64,000 bases of DNA from Streptomyces sp. NBC_00569 (GTDB taxonomy: Bacteria > Actinomycetota > Actinomycetes > Streptomycetales > Streptomycetaceae). Below are positions 1 through 8,561 of this stretch, piece after piece. The position numbers and the translations under genes are program-made. The DNA lies in the NCBI RefSeq assembly GCF_036345255.1, contig NZ_CP107783.1, positions 3,521,501 through 3,585,500 on the forward strand. The letters run 5' to 3'. Numbering within the stretch: the stretch's first letter is position 1; every line of letters begins with the position of its first letter. A model generated the notes under the pieces. It was given only the letters and a program-made list of their open reading frames with translations, was not told where the DNA came from and ran no database searches.

Positions 1-785
1 GCCTTCTTCTCACCCTCGAGCAGGTCGCGCTCCCACTCGGCGAGCGGCTCGCCCGCGGCCTTCTCGCCCGGCTTCTGGTCGCCAGTGGCGGCACCGGAGC
101 GGGCGATGAGGCCCTCGGCGACGGCGTCGGCGATCACGCGGGTGAGCAGGGTGACGGAGCGGATCGCGTCGTCGTTGCCCGGGATCTTGTAGTCGACCTC
201 GTCGGGGTCGCAGTTGGTGTCGAGGATGGCGACGACCGGGATGTTGAGCTTCCGGGCCTCACCGACCGCGATGTGCTCCTTCTTGGTGTCCACGATCCAG
301 ACGGCGCTGGGCACCTTGGACATCTCGCGGATACCGCCGAGGGTCTTCTCCAGCTTGGCCTTCTCGCGGGAGAGGACGAGCAGCTCCTTCTTGGTGAGGC
401 CGGACGCGGCCACATCCTCGAAGTCGATCTGCTCAAGCTCCTTGAGGCGCTGCAGACGCTTGTAGACCGTCGAGAAGTTGGTGAGCATGCCGCCCAGCCA
501 GCGCTGGTTGACGTAGGGCATGCCGACGCGGGTCGCCTGCTCGGCGATCGCCTCCTGCGCCTGCTTCTTCGTGCCGACGAACATGACCGTGCCGCCGTGG
601 GCGACGGTCTCCTTGACGAACTCGTAGGCGCGGTCGATGTACGACAGCGACTGGAGCAGGTCGATGATGTAGATGCCGTTGCGCTCGGTGAAGATGAAGC
701 GCTTCATCTTCGGGTTCCAGCGACGGGTCTGGTGACCGAAGTGGACGCCGCTTTCCAGCAGCTCCCGCATCGTGACGACGGCCAT
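1..785 (-). CDS. rpsB: 30S ribosomal protein S2, C-terminal end cut by window edge
   Basis: Small-subunit ribosomal protein S2, which binds the 30S body and helps dock S1-like functions. The N-terminus reads [20 protein letters not shown], the classic S2 start with the GVHFGHQT motif, followed by [10 protein letters not shown]. About 261 codons are visible and the C-terminal acidic, Lys/Glu-rich tail usual in actinobacterial S2 runs off the window. The ATG follows a purine-rich stretch (CCAAGGAGTACGGCC on the coding strand). The gene is divergent from an M23 peptidase gene, a neighbourhood typical of Streptomyces. Identity is secure from the signature; only completeness is limited by the window edge. 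Confidence 0.97.
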   Translation of the reverse strand, partial: MAVVTMRELLESGVHFGHQTRRWNPKMKRFIFTERNGIYIIDLLQSLSYIDRAYEFVKETVAHGGTVMFVGTKKQAQEAIAEQATRVGMPYVNQRWLGGMLTNFSTVYKRLQRLKELEQIDFEDVAASGLTKKELLVLSREKAKLEKTLGGIREMSKVPSAVWIVDTKKEHIAVGEARKLNIPVVAILDTNCDPDEVDYKIPGNDDAIRSVTLLTRVIADAVAEGLIARSGAATGDQKPGEKAAGEPLAEWERDLLEGEKK

Positions 786-1060
786 GGCCGTACTCCTTGG
801 GTTCTCGGTTGCCGCGACCGCAGGATTGCTGTCGCGCCTGACGCCCCGCGCGCTGTGCCACGAGGGACCGAGGAGCGCGAACACCGTCACGAATGACTTG
901 GTGTTGGGGCGTGCGAAGTCGATCCGGTGACCCGGATCGCCATCAGAAGTGTACGGGACCCGCGGGGTGCCGGGTGACGCCGCTGTCCACAACCGGTCGG
1001 TAGTCCCCAGTTCGGGTCCATGATCCCCGCGGACCGCGTCAGGACGGGACCGTTCAGTGC
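786..1060. promoter_or_regulatory. Divergent rpsB / M23 peptidase upstream region with a short hairpin
   Basis: Non-coding stretch between divergent genes that must hold the rpsB promoter and leader. At 920-939 there is a perfect 8-bp inverted repeat, CGATCCGG and CCGGATCG separated by TGAC, about 135 nt before the rpsB start codon. On the rpsB side this could be part of an mRNA leader; ribosomal protein S2 is autoregulated in some bacteria, but no known S2-leader fold was recognised here. Role inferred only. Confidence 0.4.
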
Positions 1061-1747
1061 ATGCGACTGATGCTGATGCTGACGATGACCGCGGCGCTGG
1101 CGAGCCTCGTGCCGCCCCCGCCGGTACCCGCCGTGGGCGCCACCTGGCCGGTGGGGACGCGGCCCCCGATCGTACGGGGCTGGGCCCCGCCGGCGACGGA
1201 GTACGGGGCGGGCCACCGCGGCGTGGACCTGGCCGCGCCCGTCGGCACCCCGGTCAGAGCGGTGGCGCGCGGCCGGGTGTCCTTCGCGGGGCGCGTGGCG
1301 GGCAGAGGGGTCGTGGCGGTGGAACTGTCCGGAACGGGCGACCCGCCGCTGCGCACCACGTACGAACCGGTGACGCCGTCGGTGAAGAAGGGCGCCCTGG
1401 TGGCGCCGGGCGAGGTGCTGGGCGCACTGGAACCCCCGACAAACCACTGCGGCCCTACGTCATGCCTGCACTGGGGCCTGCTGCGGGGCGACACCTATCT
1501 GGACCCGCTGTCCCTGCTGCCCCCGCGGCTGCTGCGACGAGGCCCGTCGCGACTGCTGTCGGTACCCCCGACTGTCGCGGTACCGGGACTGGTCCCGCCC
1601 GGGGCTGACCCACCCCTGCTGGTCCCGCTGCTGCCGGTCCTGTCGGGCGTCGGCGCCGGTACGGCGCCGGGTACCGGACCGGGGCCGGTACCGCCGCTGC
1701 TGATCCCGCCGCTCCGTCCAGGGCTCGCGCCCCGGATCAGCCGCTGA
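1061..1747 (+). CDS. Secreted M23 (LytM-type) peptidase-like protein
   Basis: Predicted cell-wall endopeptidase-like protein of 228 residues. The first 25 or so residues are a hydrophobic signal segment ending near PVPAVGA. The LytM core lies at about residues 45-150: [15 protein letters not shown] gives the first zinc-binding His and Asp, and SCLHWGLL corresponds to the usual HxH strand. In that second motif the first His is replaced by Cys, while the metal-binding His is kept. The C-terminal 70 residues are very Pro/Leu/Gly rich and of low complexity. The start ATG lacks an obvious Shine-Dalgarno site. The 3' end overlaps the convergent TetR gene by 11 bp. Family assignment is good; enzymatic activity is uncertain because of the changed motif. 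Confidence 0.8.
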   Translation: MRLMLMLTMTAALASLVPPPPVPAVGATWPVGTRPPIVRGWAPPATEYGAGHRGVDLAAPVGTPVRAVARGRVSFAGRVAGRGVVAVELSGTGDPPLRTTYEPVTPSVKKGALVAPGEVLGALEPPTNHCGPTSCLHWGLLRGDTYLDPLSLLPPRLLRRGPSRLLSVPPTVAVPGLVPPGADPPLLVPLLPVLSGVGAGTAPGTGPGPVPPLLIPPLRPGLAPRISR

Positions 1748-2318
1748 CGCCCCGCAGGGCCATGCCCACGGCCGCCTCGGTGATCGCCGAGGGGTCTTCC
1801 GCCGCACCCAGCTCGATCCGGCGGACCGCCGCGTCCACGACCCCCTGAAGGAGCATCGCCGCGAGACGCGGTTCCGTGTGGCCCATGTCGGCGAGGGCCT
1901 CGACGATCATCGCGACCAGCCCGCCGTGCGCGGCGCGGATCTTCTCGCGTGCCCCTGAGTCGAGTTCGCTCGCCGAGATGGCCACGACGGCACGGTGCCG
2001 GCGGTCGCCCACCAGCGAGAGCTGCTCCCGAACGTACGCCTCGACCTTGCCCTCGGGCGTACCCGCGCGCTCCATCGCCGTGGAGACCTCCGCCGCCCAG
2101 ACGGGGAAGTCGACCTCGCAGAGCTCTTCGACGACCGCGGCCCGCGACCGGAAGTACTCGTACACGGAGGACCGGGCGAGCCCGGTGCGCTCGGCGAGCG
2201 CGGGGAAGGTCAGCGCCTCCGTCCCGCCCTCGGACAGCAGGGAGCGCGCCGCGTCCAGAAGGGCGCCGCGCTGCATCGACCGGTGCTCGGCCACAGAGGC
2301 CGCTCGAATCCTTGGCAC
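1737..2318 (-). CDS. TetR/AcrR-family transcriptional regulator
   Basis: One-component DNA-binding repressor of 193 residues. Residues 15-60 form the TetR helix-turn-helix: LTFPALAERTGLARSSVYEYF is the recognition region, with the family-typical YxYF end. The rest is an all-helical ligand/dimer domain (EAYVREQLSLVG, MLLQGVVDAAVRRIE). It lies downstream of whiG in the same direction after an 80-bp gap containing a hairpin, so it may have its own promoter. No cognate divergent target is visible; the neighbouring peptidase is convergent. Ligand and regulon cannot be read from the sequence. Confidence 0.88.
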   Translation of the reverse strand: MPRIRAASVAEHRSMQRGALLDAARSLLSEGGTEALTFPALAERTGLARSSVYEYFRSRAAVVEELCEVDFPVWAAEVSTAMERAGTPEGKVEAYVREQLSLVGDRRHRAVVAISASELDSGAREKIRAAHGGLVAMIVEALADMGHTEPRLAAMLLQGVVDAAVRRIELGAAEDPSAITEAAVGMALRGVSG

Positions 2319-2334
2319 GCCACCACTTTACGGA

Positions 2335-2362
2335 CGGGACGCGCGCCGCGGGAGTCGTCCCG
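2335..2362 (-). terminator. Hairpin downstream of whiG
   Basis: Perfect 7-bp inverted repeat, CGGGACG and CGTCCCG with a 14-nt loop, placed 37 nt after the whiG stop codon. No clear T-tract, as is common for GC-rich actinobacterial terminators. Weak candidate. Confidence 0.35.
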
Positions 2363-2398
2363 CCCCGCGCACGGCCCGGCAGGGACGATTCCGCATAG

Positions 2399-3235
2399 TC
2401 AGCGCCGGAAACTGGCCAGCTTCGCGCGGAGCTGGAGGACGGACTTGGTGTGGATCTGGCTGACGCGGCTCTCGGTCACGCCGAGCACATTGCCGATCTC
2501 CGCGAGGGTCAGGCCCTCGTAGTAGTAGAGCGTCACCACGGTCTTCTCGCGCTCCGGCAGCGTGTTGATCGCGCGCGCCAGATACCGCCGCAGCTCGCGG
2601 TCCTCGGCGACCTCGACCGGGTCGTCGGCAGACTGGTCCTCGAGCGTGTCCATCAGGCTGAGCCGGTCGCCGCTCTCGCCGCCGGCGTGCAGCAGCTCCT
2701 CCAGGGCCACCACGTTCGCGAGGGACAACTGACTGAAGACCGCGTGCAGTTCCTCGACCTTGATGCCGAGCTCGGCGGCGACCTCGCTCTCCGACGGAGT
2801 CCGCCGCAGCTGCGCCTCGAGCGTGGCGTACGCCCGCTCGACGTTGCGCGCCTTCTGCCGTACGGAGCGCGGAATCCAGTCGAGTGCCCGGAGTTCGTCG
2901 ATCATGGCGCCGCGGATCCGGGTGATCGCGTACGTCTCGAATTTGATCTCGCGCTCGATGTCGAACTTCTCGATCGCGTCGATCAGCCCGAAGACGCCCG
3001 AGGACACGAAGTCGGCCTGTTCGACATTGGGCGGCAGGCCGACGCTGACGCGTCCCGCGACGTACTTGACCAGGGGCGAGTAGTGCAGGATGAGCTGCTC
3101 GCGCAATCGCCCGTCACCCGTCGCCTTGTATGACCTCCACAGCTCCTCGAGCGAAGAGGGAGCAGGAGGCCGCACGCTGCCACGGGCAGCGGGGGGAACC
3201 GCAGCCCGGTCAGACCCGGAGGTGTGCTGGGGCAT
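2399..3235 (-). CDS. whiG: RNA polymerase sigma factor WhiG
   Basis: Sigma-28/FliA-type sigma factor of 278 residues that commits Streptomyces aerial hyphae to sporulation. Region 2 is visible at [20 protein letters not shown] and [20 protein letters not shown], region 3 at [20 protein letters not shown], and region 4 at [20 protein letters not shown] plus the helix-turn-helix [20 protein letters not shown]. Length and the C-terminus [10 protein letters not shown] match the WhiG family. Position between dprA and the TetR gene agrees with the conserved Streptomyces order. In characterised species WhiG is held inactive by the anti-sigma RsiG with c-di-GMP; that partner is not in this window. 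Confidence 0.96.
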   Translation of the reverse strand: MPQHTSGSDRAAVPPAARGSVRPPAPSSLEELWRSYKATGDGRLREQLILHYSPLVKYVAGRVSVGLPPNVEQADFVSSGVFGLIDAIEKFDIEREIKFETYAITRIRGAMIDELRALDWIPRSVRQKARNVERAYATLEAQLRRTPSESEVAAELGIKVEELHAVFSQLSLANVVALEELLHAGGESGDRLSLMDTLEDQSADDPVEVAEDRELRRYLARAINTLPEREKTVVTLYYYEGLTLAEIGNVLGVTESRVSQIHTKSVLQLRAKLASFRR

Positions 3236-3582
3236 TCGTCGCCTTGTGCCGTTCTGCCGTGAACTGGTGATTTGTGCGCCTGGCGCCGGACTGGTGGTAA
3301 AGATCCCAAGTTAACTGTCTGATGCTCGGTTGCCCATCTGATCGTGGTTGCTCTTCGGTGCCTGGCTCATTCCGGATTGAACCGAACGAGCCGGAATCCT
3401 GGTGAGCGTAGCGTGACTGCAGTGTCGCAGTGTGCGAAGGCTATGGGATCGCACGTGCGCAGATACGTTCCGTTGGGCGACTTGCGGGATCACATCCGTC
3501 GCTGTAAGTGACCGGGCTGAAAGGTCAACGCCCCGTAATGCCAAGGGGTTCGGCAGTCATCCGGACGGCGCAACACCCTCTG
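3236..3582. other. whiG upstream non-coding region
   Basis: 347 bp without a believable gene between whiG and dprA, which are both on the minus strand. It must carry the whiG promoter and the end of the dprA transcript. The only structure noticed is a 7-bp inverted repeat, ATTCCGG at 3369-3375 and CCGGAAT at 3391-3397, about 135 nt before the whiG start. No standard -10/-35 pair stood out. Confidence 0.5.
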
Positions 3583-4743
3583 TCACCGATCATCTCCTTC
3601 CGGCGAGACAGGCCGGATCGCCTGGCGTGTCAACTGCCAGCCATCGCTGTGTCGTTCGACGAACCCTAGTGAGCGCAGTTCGTACAACCTCCCGATTGCG
3701 TCGTCGACTCCGGTGCCCGCCGCCCGGGCGATGTCCCCCGCCCCCACGGCTCCGCCGGCGGGCAGCGCCGCCAGGACCGCCGCGGCGTCCGGCGCGAGCA
3801 GGTCGTGCGGCAGTACGGGACCGCGCCGCGCCGGCGCGAGCTCCCCCATGTCTCCGACCAGCTCCATGACTTCCGCAGCGTCGGTGACGAGAACGGCTTC
3901 CCCGCGCAGCAGTTCGTGCACCCCCGCTGATCGGGTGCTCGTGACCGGCCCAGGAACCCCCATCGTGTGACGCCCGAGACGCTGCGCCCAGCGCGCCGTA
4001 CCGAGAGCACCGCTGCGGTACGCGGCCTCCACGACTACAGTCCCCCTGGTGAGCGCGGCGATCAGGCGGTTACGGAGGATGAATCTGCTCCGCGTCGGAT
4101 GATCACCGGGTGGCAACTCCGCGATGACCAGACCCTGTTCCGCGATCCGCTCGATCAACTGGACGTGACCGCGCGGATAGGGCCGGTCGACCCCGCAGGC
4201 AAGGACCGCCACAGTGGCACCGCTCGCGCCCAGGGTCCCTCGATGCGCCGCCGCGTCCACCCCGTAGGCCCCGCCCGACACGACGACGCTGCCGCGCTCC
4301 GCGAGCCCCGCGCCAAGGCTCGCCGCCACCCGCGCCCCGTAGTCCGTGCAGGCCCGCGCCCCCACGACCCCGACGGACCGCAACGCCCATATCCGCAGGG
4401 AGGGCCGCCCCCGCACCCACAGGGCGACGGGCCGCGCGTCGCCGAGATCGTCCAGCTGGGCCGGCCACTCGGCGTCTCCGGGACACACGATCCGCGCCCC
4501 CACGCCCGCCGCCCGCTCCAGGTCACGCTCGGGCACCACGCCGGCCGCCCTGGCCCGCAGCCCCGCCCAGCGGCCCTCGCTCACCCCGGGCAGCGGCTCC
4601 CCGTCCTCGACGATGCGCCGCACGACGTCCACCGCACCGAACTCCCTGAGCCACCGCCCCGCCCTCTCGTCCCCGGGCTCGACGATCCGGGTGAGGGCGG
4701 CCCTGGCCAGCCGGATTCCGTCGGAGACCTCCGCCCCACTCAC
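3583..4743 (-). CDS. dprA: DNA-processing protein DprA
   Basis: Single-stranded-DNA-binding protein that loads RecA in transformation; 386 residues. The central Rossmann-like DprA fold is clear: VGVVGARACTDYGARVAASL, the nucleic-acid-binding loop SGGAYGVDAAAHRGTL, ACGVDRPYPRGHVQL, RSRFILRNRLIAALTRGTVV and VPGPVTSTRSAGVHELL. A C-terminal winged-helix-like segment (GAGDIARAAGTGVDDAIGRL) follows. The GTG start overlaps the comM stop (GTGA), indicating translational coupling, and this is why it was preferred over longer upstream readings. Streptomyces are not known for natural competence, so the cellular role here is unclear. Confidence 0.95.
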   Translation of the reverse strand: MSGAEVSDGIRLARAALTRIVEPGDERAGRWLREFGAVDVVRRIVEDGEPLPGVSEGRWAGLRARAAGVVPERDLERAAGVGARIVCPGDAEWPAQLDDLGDARPVALWVRGRPSLRIWALRSVGVVGARACTDYGARVAASLGAGLAERGSVVVSGGAYGVDAAAHRGTLGASGATVAVLACGVDRPYPRGHVQLIERIAEQGLVIAELPPGDHPTRSRFILRNRLIAALTRGTVVVEAAYRSGALGTARWAQRLGRHTMGVPGPVTSTRSAGVHELLRGEAVLVTDAAEVMELVGDMGELAPARRGPVLPHDLLAPDAAAVLAALPAGGAVGAGDIARAAGTGVDDAIGRLYELRSLGFVERHSDGWQLTRQAIRPVSPEGDDR

Positions 4744-6359
4744 GCCGACCCTCCGATGGCCATGGCCACACCGCGCGAGATCCCGGTGCGCAGCTGAAGG
4801 GCGAGCCCCACGTCCTGCGCGCGTGGCCGGTCGTGGCCGCACAGGTCGGCGACGGTCCAGGCCACCCGCAGCACACGGTCGACACCCCGGGCCGTCAGGA
4901 AGCCGCGCTCCAGGTCGTTCTCGACCTCGTCCATGGCCCTCGGCGCCGCGGGCCACCGGGTGCGCAGGGCGTGCCCGGGCACCTCACTGTTCGTCCGCCA
5001 GGGCGTGTCCGCGAGCCGCGCCGCGGCCCGCTCACGGGCGGCCCGCACGCGCTCGCGGACGACGGCGGTGGTCTCGCCCTGTGCGCCGCCCCCGGTCAGC
5101 TCGGCTCGCGTGACGGGCTCCACGTCCACCCTGAGGTCGACGCGGTCGAGCAAGGGCCCGGAGAGGCGTGCCTGATAGCGGCGTACGGCCGCCGGAGGGC
5201 ACTCGCAGCCGCCTCCCATGAGCGCGTGGTTGCCGCACGGGCACGGGTTGGCGGCCAGCGCCATCAGAAAGCGGGCGGGCAGCCGCACCACCCCGGCACT
5301 GCGGGCGATGACCACGTGGCCGGACTCCAGCGGCTGGCGCAGCGCGTCGAGTGCCTGGCCGCTGAACTCCGGCGCCTCGTCCAGAAAGAGCACTCCTCTG
5401 TGGGACAACGACACCGCGCCCGGCCGCGGCATCCCCTGTCCGCCGCCGACGAGCGACTGCATCGTCGCCGAGTGGTGGGGCGCGCAGTAGGGGGCGGCGT
5501 CGACCAACGGTTTGCCCGGCGGGAGCATGCCCGCCACCGAGTGAATGGCCGTCACTTCGAGGGCTTCCACGCGGGTGAGCGGCGGCATGACCAGCGGCAG
5601 CCGCTCGGCGAGCATGGTCTTGCCGGCACCCGGCGGCCCCTGGAGGAGGACGTGATGGGCACCGGCGGCCGCGACCTCGATCGCCGTGCGTGCCGCGCGC
5701 TGGCCGACGACATCGGCCAGATCGAGGATGTGGGCGTCGTGCGGCATCCCGGCGAGGCCGACACCGAGGCCCTGGCCCGGGATGCTCAGGCCGGCGAGCA
5801 TCGGGTCGGGGCGTCCGGTCTCGTCGGGCGGCTCGTCCGGGACCGGCTCATCCGTGAGGACCGCGATGAGCTGGCGCAGGCTCCGCACTCCGAGGACCGA
5901 GACGCCCGGGACGAGCGCGGCCTCGCCGGCCGAGCACTCGGGGACCACGACCTGCTCGTAGCCCGCGTCGGCCGCCGCCAGGACGGCCGGTAGCACCCCG
6001 CGAACGGGCCGGACCCGGCCGTCGAGCCCCAGCTCGCCGATCATCACGACCTCGGAGAGGACCCGCGGATCGATCCGCTCGGCCGCGCCCAGCACCGCGC
6101 TGGCGATGGCCAGGTCGAATCCGCTGCCGCTCTTGGGTACGGACGCCGGGCTGAGCCCCACCGTGAGCTTCTTCTGCGGCCACTCCCCGCCGGAGTTGAC
6201 GACCGCCGCCCTGACCCGGTCGCGGCTCTCCGAAAGACTCTTGTCGGGCAGTCCGACCAGCGTGAAAGCGGCGACCCCGGGCTCCAGGTCGGCCTGGACC
6301 TCGACGACCACGCCCTCGACGCCGACGAGGGCCACGGAGCATGTGCGCGCGAACCCCAT
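4740..6359 (-). CDS. comM: YifB/ComM-type Mg-chelatase-like AAA+ ATPase
   Basis: AAA+ helicase-like protein of 539 residues; in Vibrio and others ComM is a branch-migration helicase acting in natural transformation. The N-terminal ChlI/Lon-like fold carries VEVQADLEPGVAAFTLVGLP and SESRDRVRAAVVNSG. Walker A is GPPGAGKTMLAERLP (about residues 235-250) and Walker B is GVLFLDEAPEF. The Cys-rich motif NPCPCGNHALMGGGCEC is characteristic of the family, and the Mg-chelatase C-terminal domain ends with DLCGHDRPRAQDVGLAL. The start codon overlaps the yraN stop by one base (TGATG). The end overlaps the dprA start. This forms a yraN-comM-dprA operon. Confidence 0.94.
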   Translation of the reverse strand: MGFARTCSVALVGVEGVVVEVQADLEPGVAAFTLVGLPDKSLSESRDRVRAAVVNSGGEWPQKKLTVGLSPASVPKSGSGFDLAIASAVLGAAERIDPRVLSEVVMIGELGLDGRVRPVRGVLPAVLAAADAGYEQVVVPECSAGEAALVPGVSVLGVRSLRQLIAVLTDEPVPDEPPDETGRPDPMLAGLSIPGQGLGVGLAGMPHDAHILDLADVVGQRAARTAIEVAAAGAHHVLLQGPPGAGKTMLAERLPLVMPPLTRVEALEVTAIHSVAGMLPPGKPLVDAAPYCAPHHSATMQSLVGGGQGMPRPGAVSLSHRGVLFLDEAPEFSGQALDALRQPLESGHVVIARSAGVVRLPARFLMALAANPCPCGNHALMGGGCECPPAAVRRYQARLSGPLLDRVDLRVDVEPVTRAELTGGGAQGETTAVVRERVRAARERAAARLADTPWRTNSEVPGHALRTRWPAAPRAMDEVENDLERGFLTARGVDRVLRVAWTVADLCGHDRPRAQDVGLALQLRTGISRGVAMAIGGSA

Positions 6360-6742
6360 CAGGCCACCCCTCGCGCATGCTCGACGACGGGGGCGCCGCG
6401 TTCCGGCAGAACGACCCCGACCACATCGATGCGTACGCCGCCGGGTGGCGCTCCCCCGTGTTCCTGCACCCAGCGCTCCGCGAGGTCGCGCAGCCGCTGG
6501 GCCTTGACGGGTGTGACAGCGGCCATCGGATGCTCGAAGGGCCCGGCGCGGCCGCCCGCCCTGCGGGTCTTCACCTCGCAGACGACGAGGGCCTCGCCCT
6601 CCCGGGCGACGATGTCGATCTCACCGGTCCTGCCCGCGCGCCAGTTGCGCTCGATGACCGTCATTCCGGACTCGACCAGCCGTCGTGCGGCCAGCTCCTC
6701 GCCGTACTTTCCGAGTGCGCTGCGTGCCTTGGACGCGTTCAT
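6359..6742 (-). CDS. UPF0102 / YraN-family endonuclease-like protein
   Basis: Small restriction-endonuclease-fold protein of 127 residues. The family core is complete: [20 protein letters not shown], then [20 protein letters not shown] with the PD-(D/E)xK-type Asp, and VVCEVKTRR with the E-x-K. The ATG chosen follows a strong GGAGGTGG ribosome site; an in-frame reading eight codons longer lacks one. It is first in a tightly overlapping operon with comM and dprA. Family members are often next to DNA uptake genes; the biochemical role is not firmly established. Confidence 0.9.
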   Translation of the reverse strand: MNASKARSALGKYGEELAARRLVESGMTVIERNWRAGRTGEIDIVAREGEALVVCEVKTRRAGGRAGPFEHPMAAVTPVKAQRLRDLAERWVQEHGGAPPGGVRIDVVGVVLPERGAPVVEHARGVA

Positions 6743-6871
6743 GTCGGCACCACCTCCGACGCCCACGCTGAGGCATGGGCGCCGAAGAAGTGGATCTTGG
6801 TGAACTACTCACGGGTTGTGGACAACACAGCCACCCGACCCAGCGAACTCCACCGACTCAGGGGCTCCGGC

Positions 6872-7180
6872 TCACCCGCCCGGCAGCTCCAGATCGCTCT
6901 TGTTCAGCTCCTCGATGTTCACGTCCTTGAACGTGAGTACCCGGACCTGCTTCACGAACCGTGCGGGCCTGTACATGTCCCACACCCAGGCATCCGCCAT
7001 GGATACTTCGAAGAAAACCTCACCCTGGACCGAGTGCACCTGCATCTCGTAGTCGTTGGTGAGATAGAAGCGCCGTTCGGTCTCGATCACATATTTGAAC
7101 AGACCGACGACGTCGCGGTACTCCCGGTAGAGCTTCAGCTCCATCTCGGTCTCGTACTTCTCGAGGTCCTCGGCGCTCAT
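6872..7180 (-). CDS. Conserved DUF2469 protein
   Basis: Actinobacteria-specific protein of 102 residues with the invariant start MSAEDLEKYETEMELKLYRE and the segments VVGLFKYVIETERRFYLTND and WVWDMYRPARFVKQVRVLTF. It is small, acidic and lacks signal or membrane segments. It sits between the NUDIX gene and yraN as in most actinobacteria, including mycobacteria. In S. lividans the last signal peptidase gene of the cluster is reported to be co-transcribed with three unrelated downstream genes, and this gene may be one of them (from memory). Function unknown; family assignment is secure. Confidence 0.9.
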   Translation of the reverse strand: MSAEDLEKYETEMELKLYREYRDVVGLFKYVIETERRFYLTNDYEMQVHSVQGEVFFEVSMADAWVWDMYRPARFVKQVRVLTFKDVNIEELNKSDLELPGG

Positions 7181-7235
7181 GGCATGTTCCCCTTCAGCCG
7201 TGCGTCCCCCTATTGTGCGTCAGCCCCGTACGCCT

Positions 7236-7781
7236 CTAGACGATTTCCGTGTCGAGGACTTCGGGACGACTCGGGGGACCCTCGTCGAGCAGCCGTTCCA
7301 GCAGCCCGGCGAGCCTGGTCGGATACACCGTCTCATGTGCTTCGGTCAGTTCCCGGCACGTCCACCAACGTGCTCCGGCGACGCTGCGCCGTTCCAGCTC
7401 GGTCAGGCCCTCCCCGGCGATCTCCGACCCGGCCACAGCAGCCGTCGTACGGGCCAGGAAGTACCACTCGTCCTGGTCCCAGCGCCGCCCGTCGAACGGG
7501 AAGGAGCAGGTGCGCCGCCACAGGACCGGGCCGAGCTCGACGTCGATGATGCCCGTCTCCTCCGCGAGCTCGCGCAGCGCGGCCTGCTCGCGGGTCTCGT
7601 CGCCCTCCAGGCCGCCGCCCGGGGTGAACCACCAGTCGTCGGCGGTGTCCCCCGGCTCGTGCCCGTGCAGGAGCAGAATGCGGTCGTCCGGGTCGAGCAG
7701 TACGACCCGAGCCACCTTCCGCAGCTCCCGGCCGGCGCCGGGCGGCTCAGCCCGCAAGGGCCCGCTCCCCCGCCGACGCAT
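7236..7781 (-). CDS. NUDIX hydrolase
   Basis: Pyrophosphohydrolase of about 181 residues acting on nucleoside-diphosphate-linked substrates. A perfect NUDIX box lies near residue 70-95: GGLEGDETREQAALRELAEE followed by TGI, fitting GX5EX7REUXEEXGU, preceded by the typical strand WWFTPGGG. The start is uncertain: the ATG chosen lies inside the last codons of the upstream signal peptidase gene (35-bp overlap), and a later GTG at VARVVLLD would also leave the domain intact. Co-directional with the sip gene, suggesting one transcript. Substrate cannot be predicted. Confidence 0.85.
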   Translation of the reverse strand: MRRRGSGPLRAEPPGAGRELRKVARVVLLDPDDRILLLHGHEPGDTADDWWFTPGGGLEGDETREQAALRELAEETGIIDVELGPVLWRRTCSFPFDGRRWDQDEWYFLARTTAAVAGSEIAGEGLTELERRSVAGARWWTCRELTEAHETVYPTRLAGLLERLLDEGPPSRPEVLDTEIV

Positions 7782-8502
7782 GCGACCGGTCGCGGCCCTT
7801 GCTCGCGCGCTTGGCGATCGGCCCGTACGCGGCCCCGCCGAGCACCAGGACTGCACCCGCGACCACGGCGGCCAGGACCAGCTTCAGGGGGCCCGGCTGG
7901 GAGAGCCCGCCCGGCAGCGCCTCGAAGCCGGTGGGCCGCGCGAGCATGCCGTCCATCGGCCAGGCCACGGCGTCGACCCGGGCGGCCACCGCGCTGCGCG
8001 GCACCGTTCCGTGGCTGGAGTCGCCGATGTGGACGCTGGAGTCGAGGGAGCCGCTGCGCTCGTCACCGAGCAGGAAGAGGCGTCCCTCGGGGACCGTGGT
8101 GGTCGGGATGCCCGTGGCCGAGGGGCCCTGCCCCTTGGGGAGATACGGTTCGGCAATCTCCTTGCCGTTGACGGTCAGCTTGCCGGCCTCGCAGCAGGCG
8201 ATCTTGTCGCCGCCGATGCCGACGACGCGCTTGACCATGGGCATGTCGCCCCACGCCGACTCGGTGAAGACGACGACGTCGCCGCGCTTGACCTCACTGC
8301 CGTCGATGCGCTGCGCGAGGACCCGGTCGCCGGCGCCGATCGTCGGCGTCATCGACTCGGTGGGCACGGTGTACGGCTGGTACACGATGGCGCCCCACAC
8401 GAACCCGCCCAGGAACAGCACACAGCCGAGGGCCACGGCCAATCCCGACAGCGTGCTGCCGAGCCGGCCATGGCCCTCGTCCGTACGACGTGTCCTGCTC
8501 AT
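7747..8502 (-). CDS. sipZ: Type I signal peptidase (SipZ-like)
   Basis: Membrane-bound peptidase of 251 residues that cleaves signal peptides from exported proteins. An N-terminal membrane segment (LSGLAVALGCVLFLGGFVWG) precedes the catalytic Ser in VPTESMTPTI and the general-base Lys in MVKRVVGIGGD. LFLLGDERSGSLDSS is the conserved GDxxxxSxDSR box, here with the final Arg replaced. A second membrane helix near the C-terminus (LKLVLAAVVAGAVLVLGGAA) gives the streptomycete topology. It is the fourth gene of the array; the symbol follows the S. lividans order sipW-X-Y-Z. The conservative SEM instead of SGSM distinguishes it from the others. Confidence 0.9.
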   Translation of the reverse strand: MSRTRRTDEGHGRLGSTLSGLAVALGCVLFLGGFVWGAIVYQPYTVPTESMTPTIGAGDRVLAQRIDGSEVKRGDVVVFTESAWGDMPMVKRVVGIGGDKIACCEAGKLTVNGKEIAEPYLPKGQGPSATGIPTTTVPEGRLFLLGDERSGSLDSSVHIGDSSHGTVPRSAVAARVDAVAWPMDGMLARPTGFEALPGGLSQPGPLKLVLAAVVAGAVLVLGGAAYGPIAKRASKGRDRSHASAGERALAG

Positions 8503-8523
8503 CCCAGTTGCTCCCCGCCTCGG

Positions 8524-8550
8524 AGATTCGCCGTGGAAGATCGGCGATCT
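8524..8550 (-). terminator. Hairpin between sipY and sipZ
   Basis: AGATTCGCCG and CGGCGATCT can pair as a 9-bp stem with one bulged base, beginning 11 nt beyond the sipY stop and 22 nt before the sipZ start. The right arm also forms the small palindrome AGATCG-G-CGATCT. Its place matches the reported split of the S. lividans sip genes into a sipWXY operon and a separate sipZ operon, so it may terminate the first or regulate the second. Confidence 0.5.
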
Positions 8551-8561
8551 GGGACGGCACC

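Noticed and set aside
3432..3869. Possible short gene between whiG and dprA
   Set aside because: Overlaps the dprA end in antisense, has no ribosome site and no recognisable sequence.
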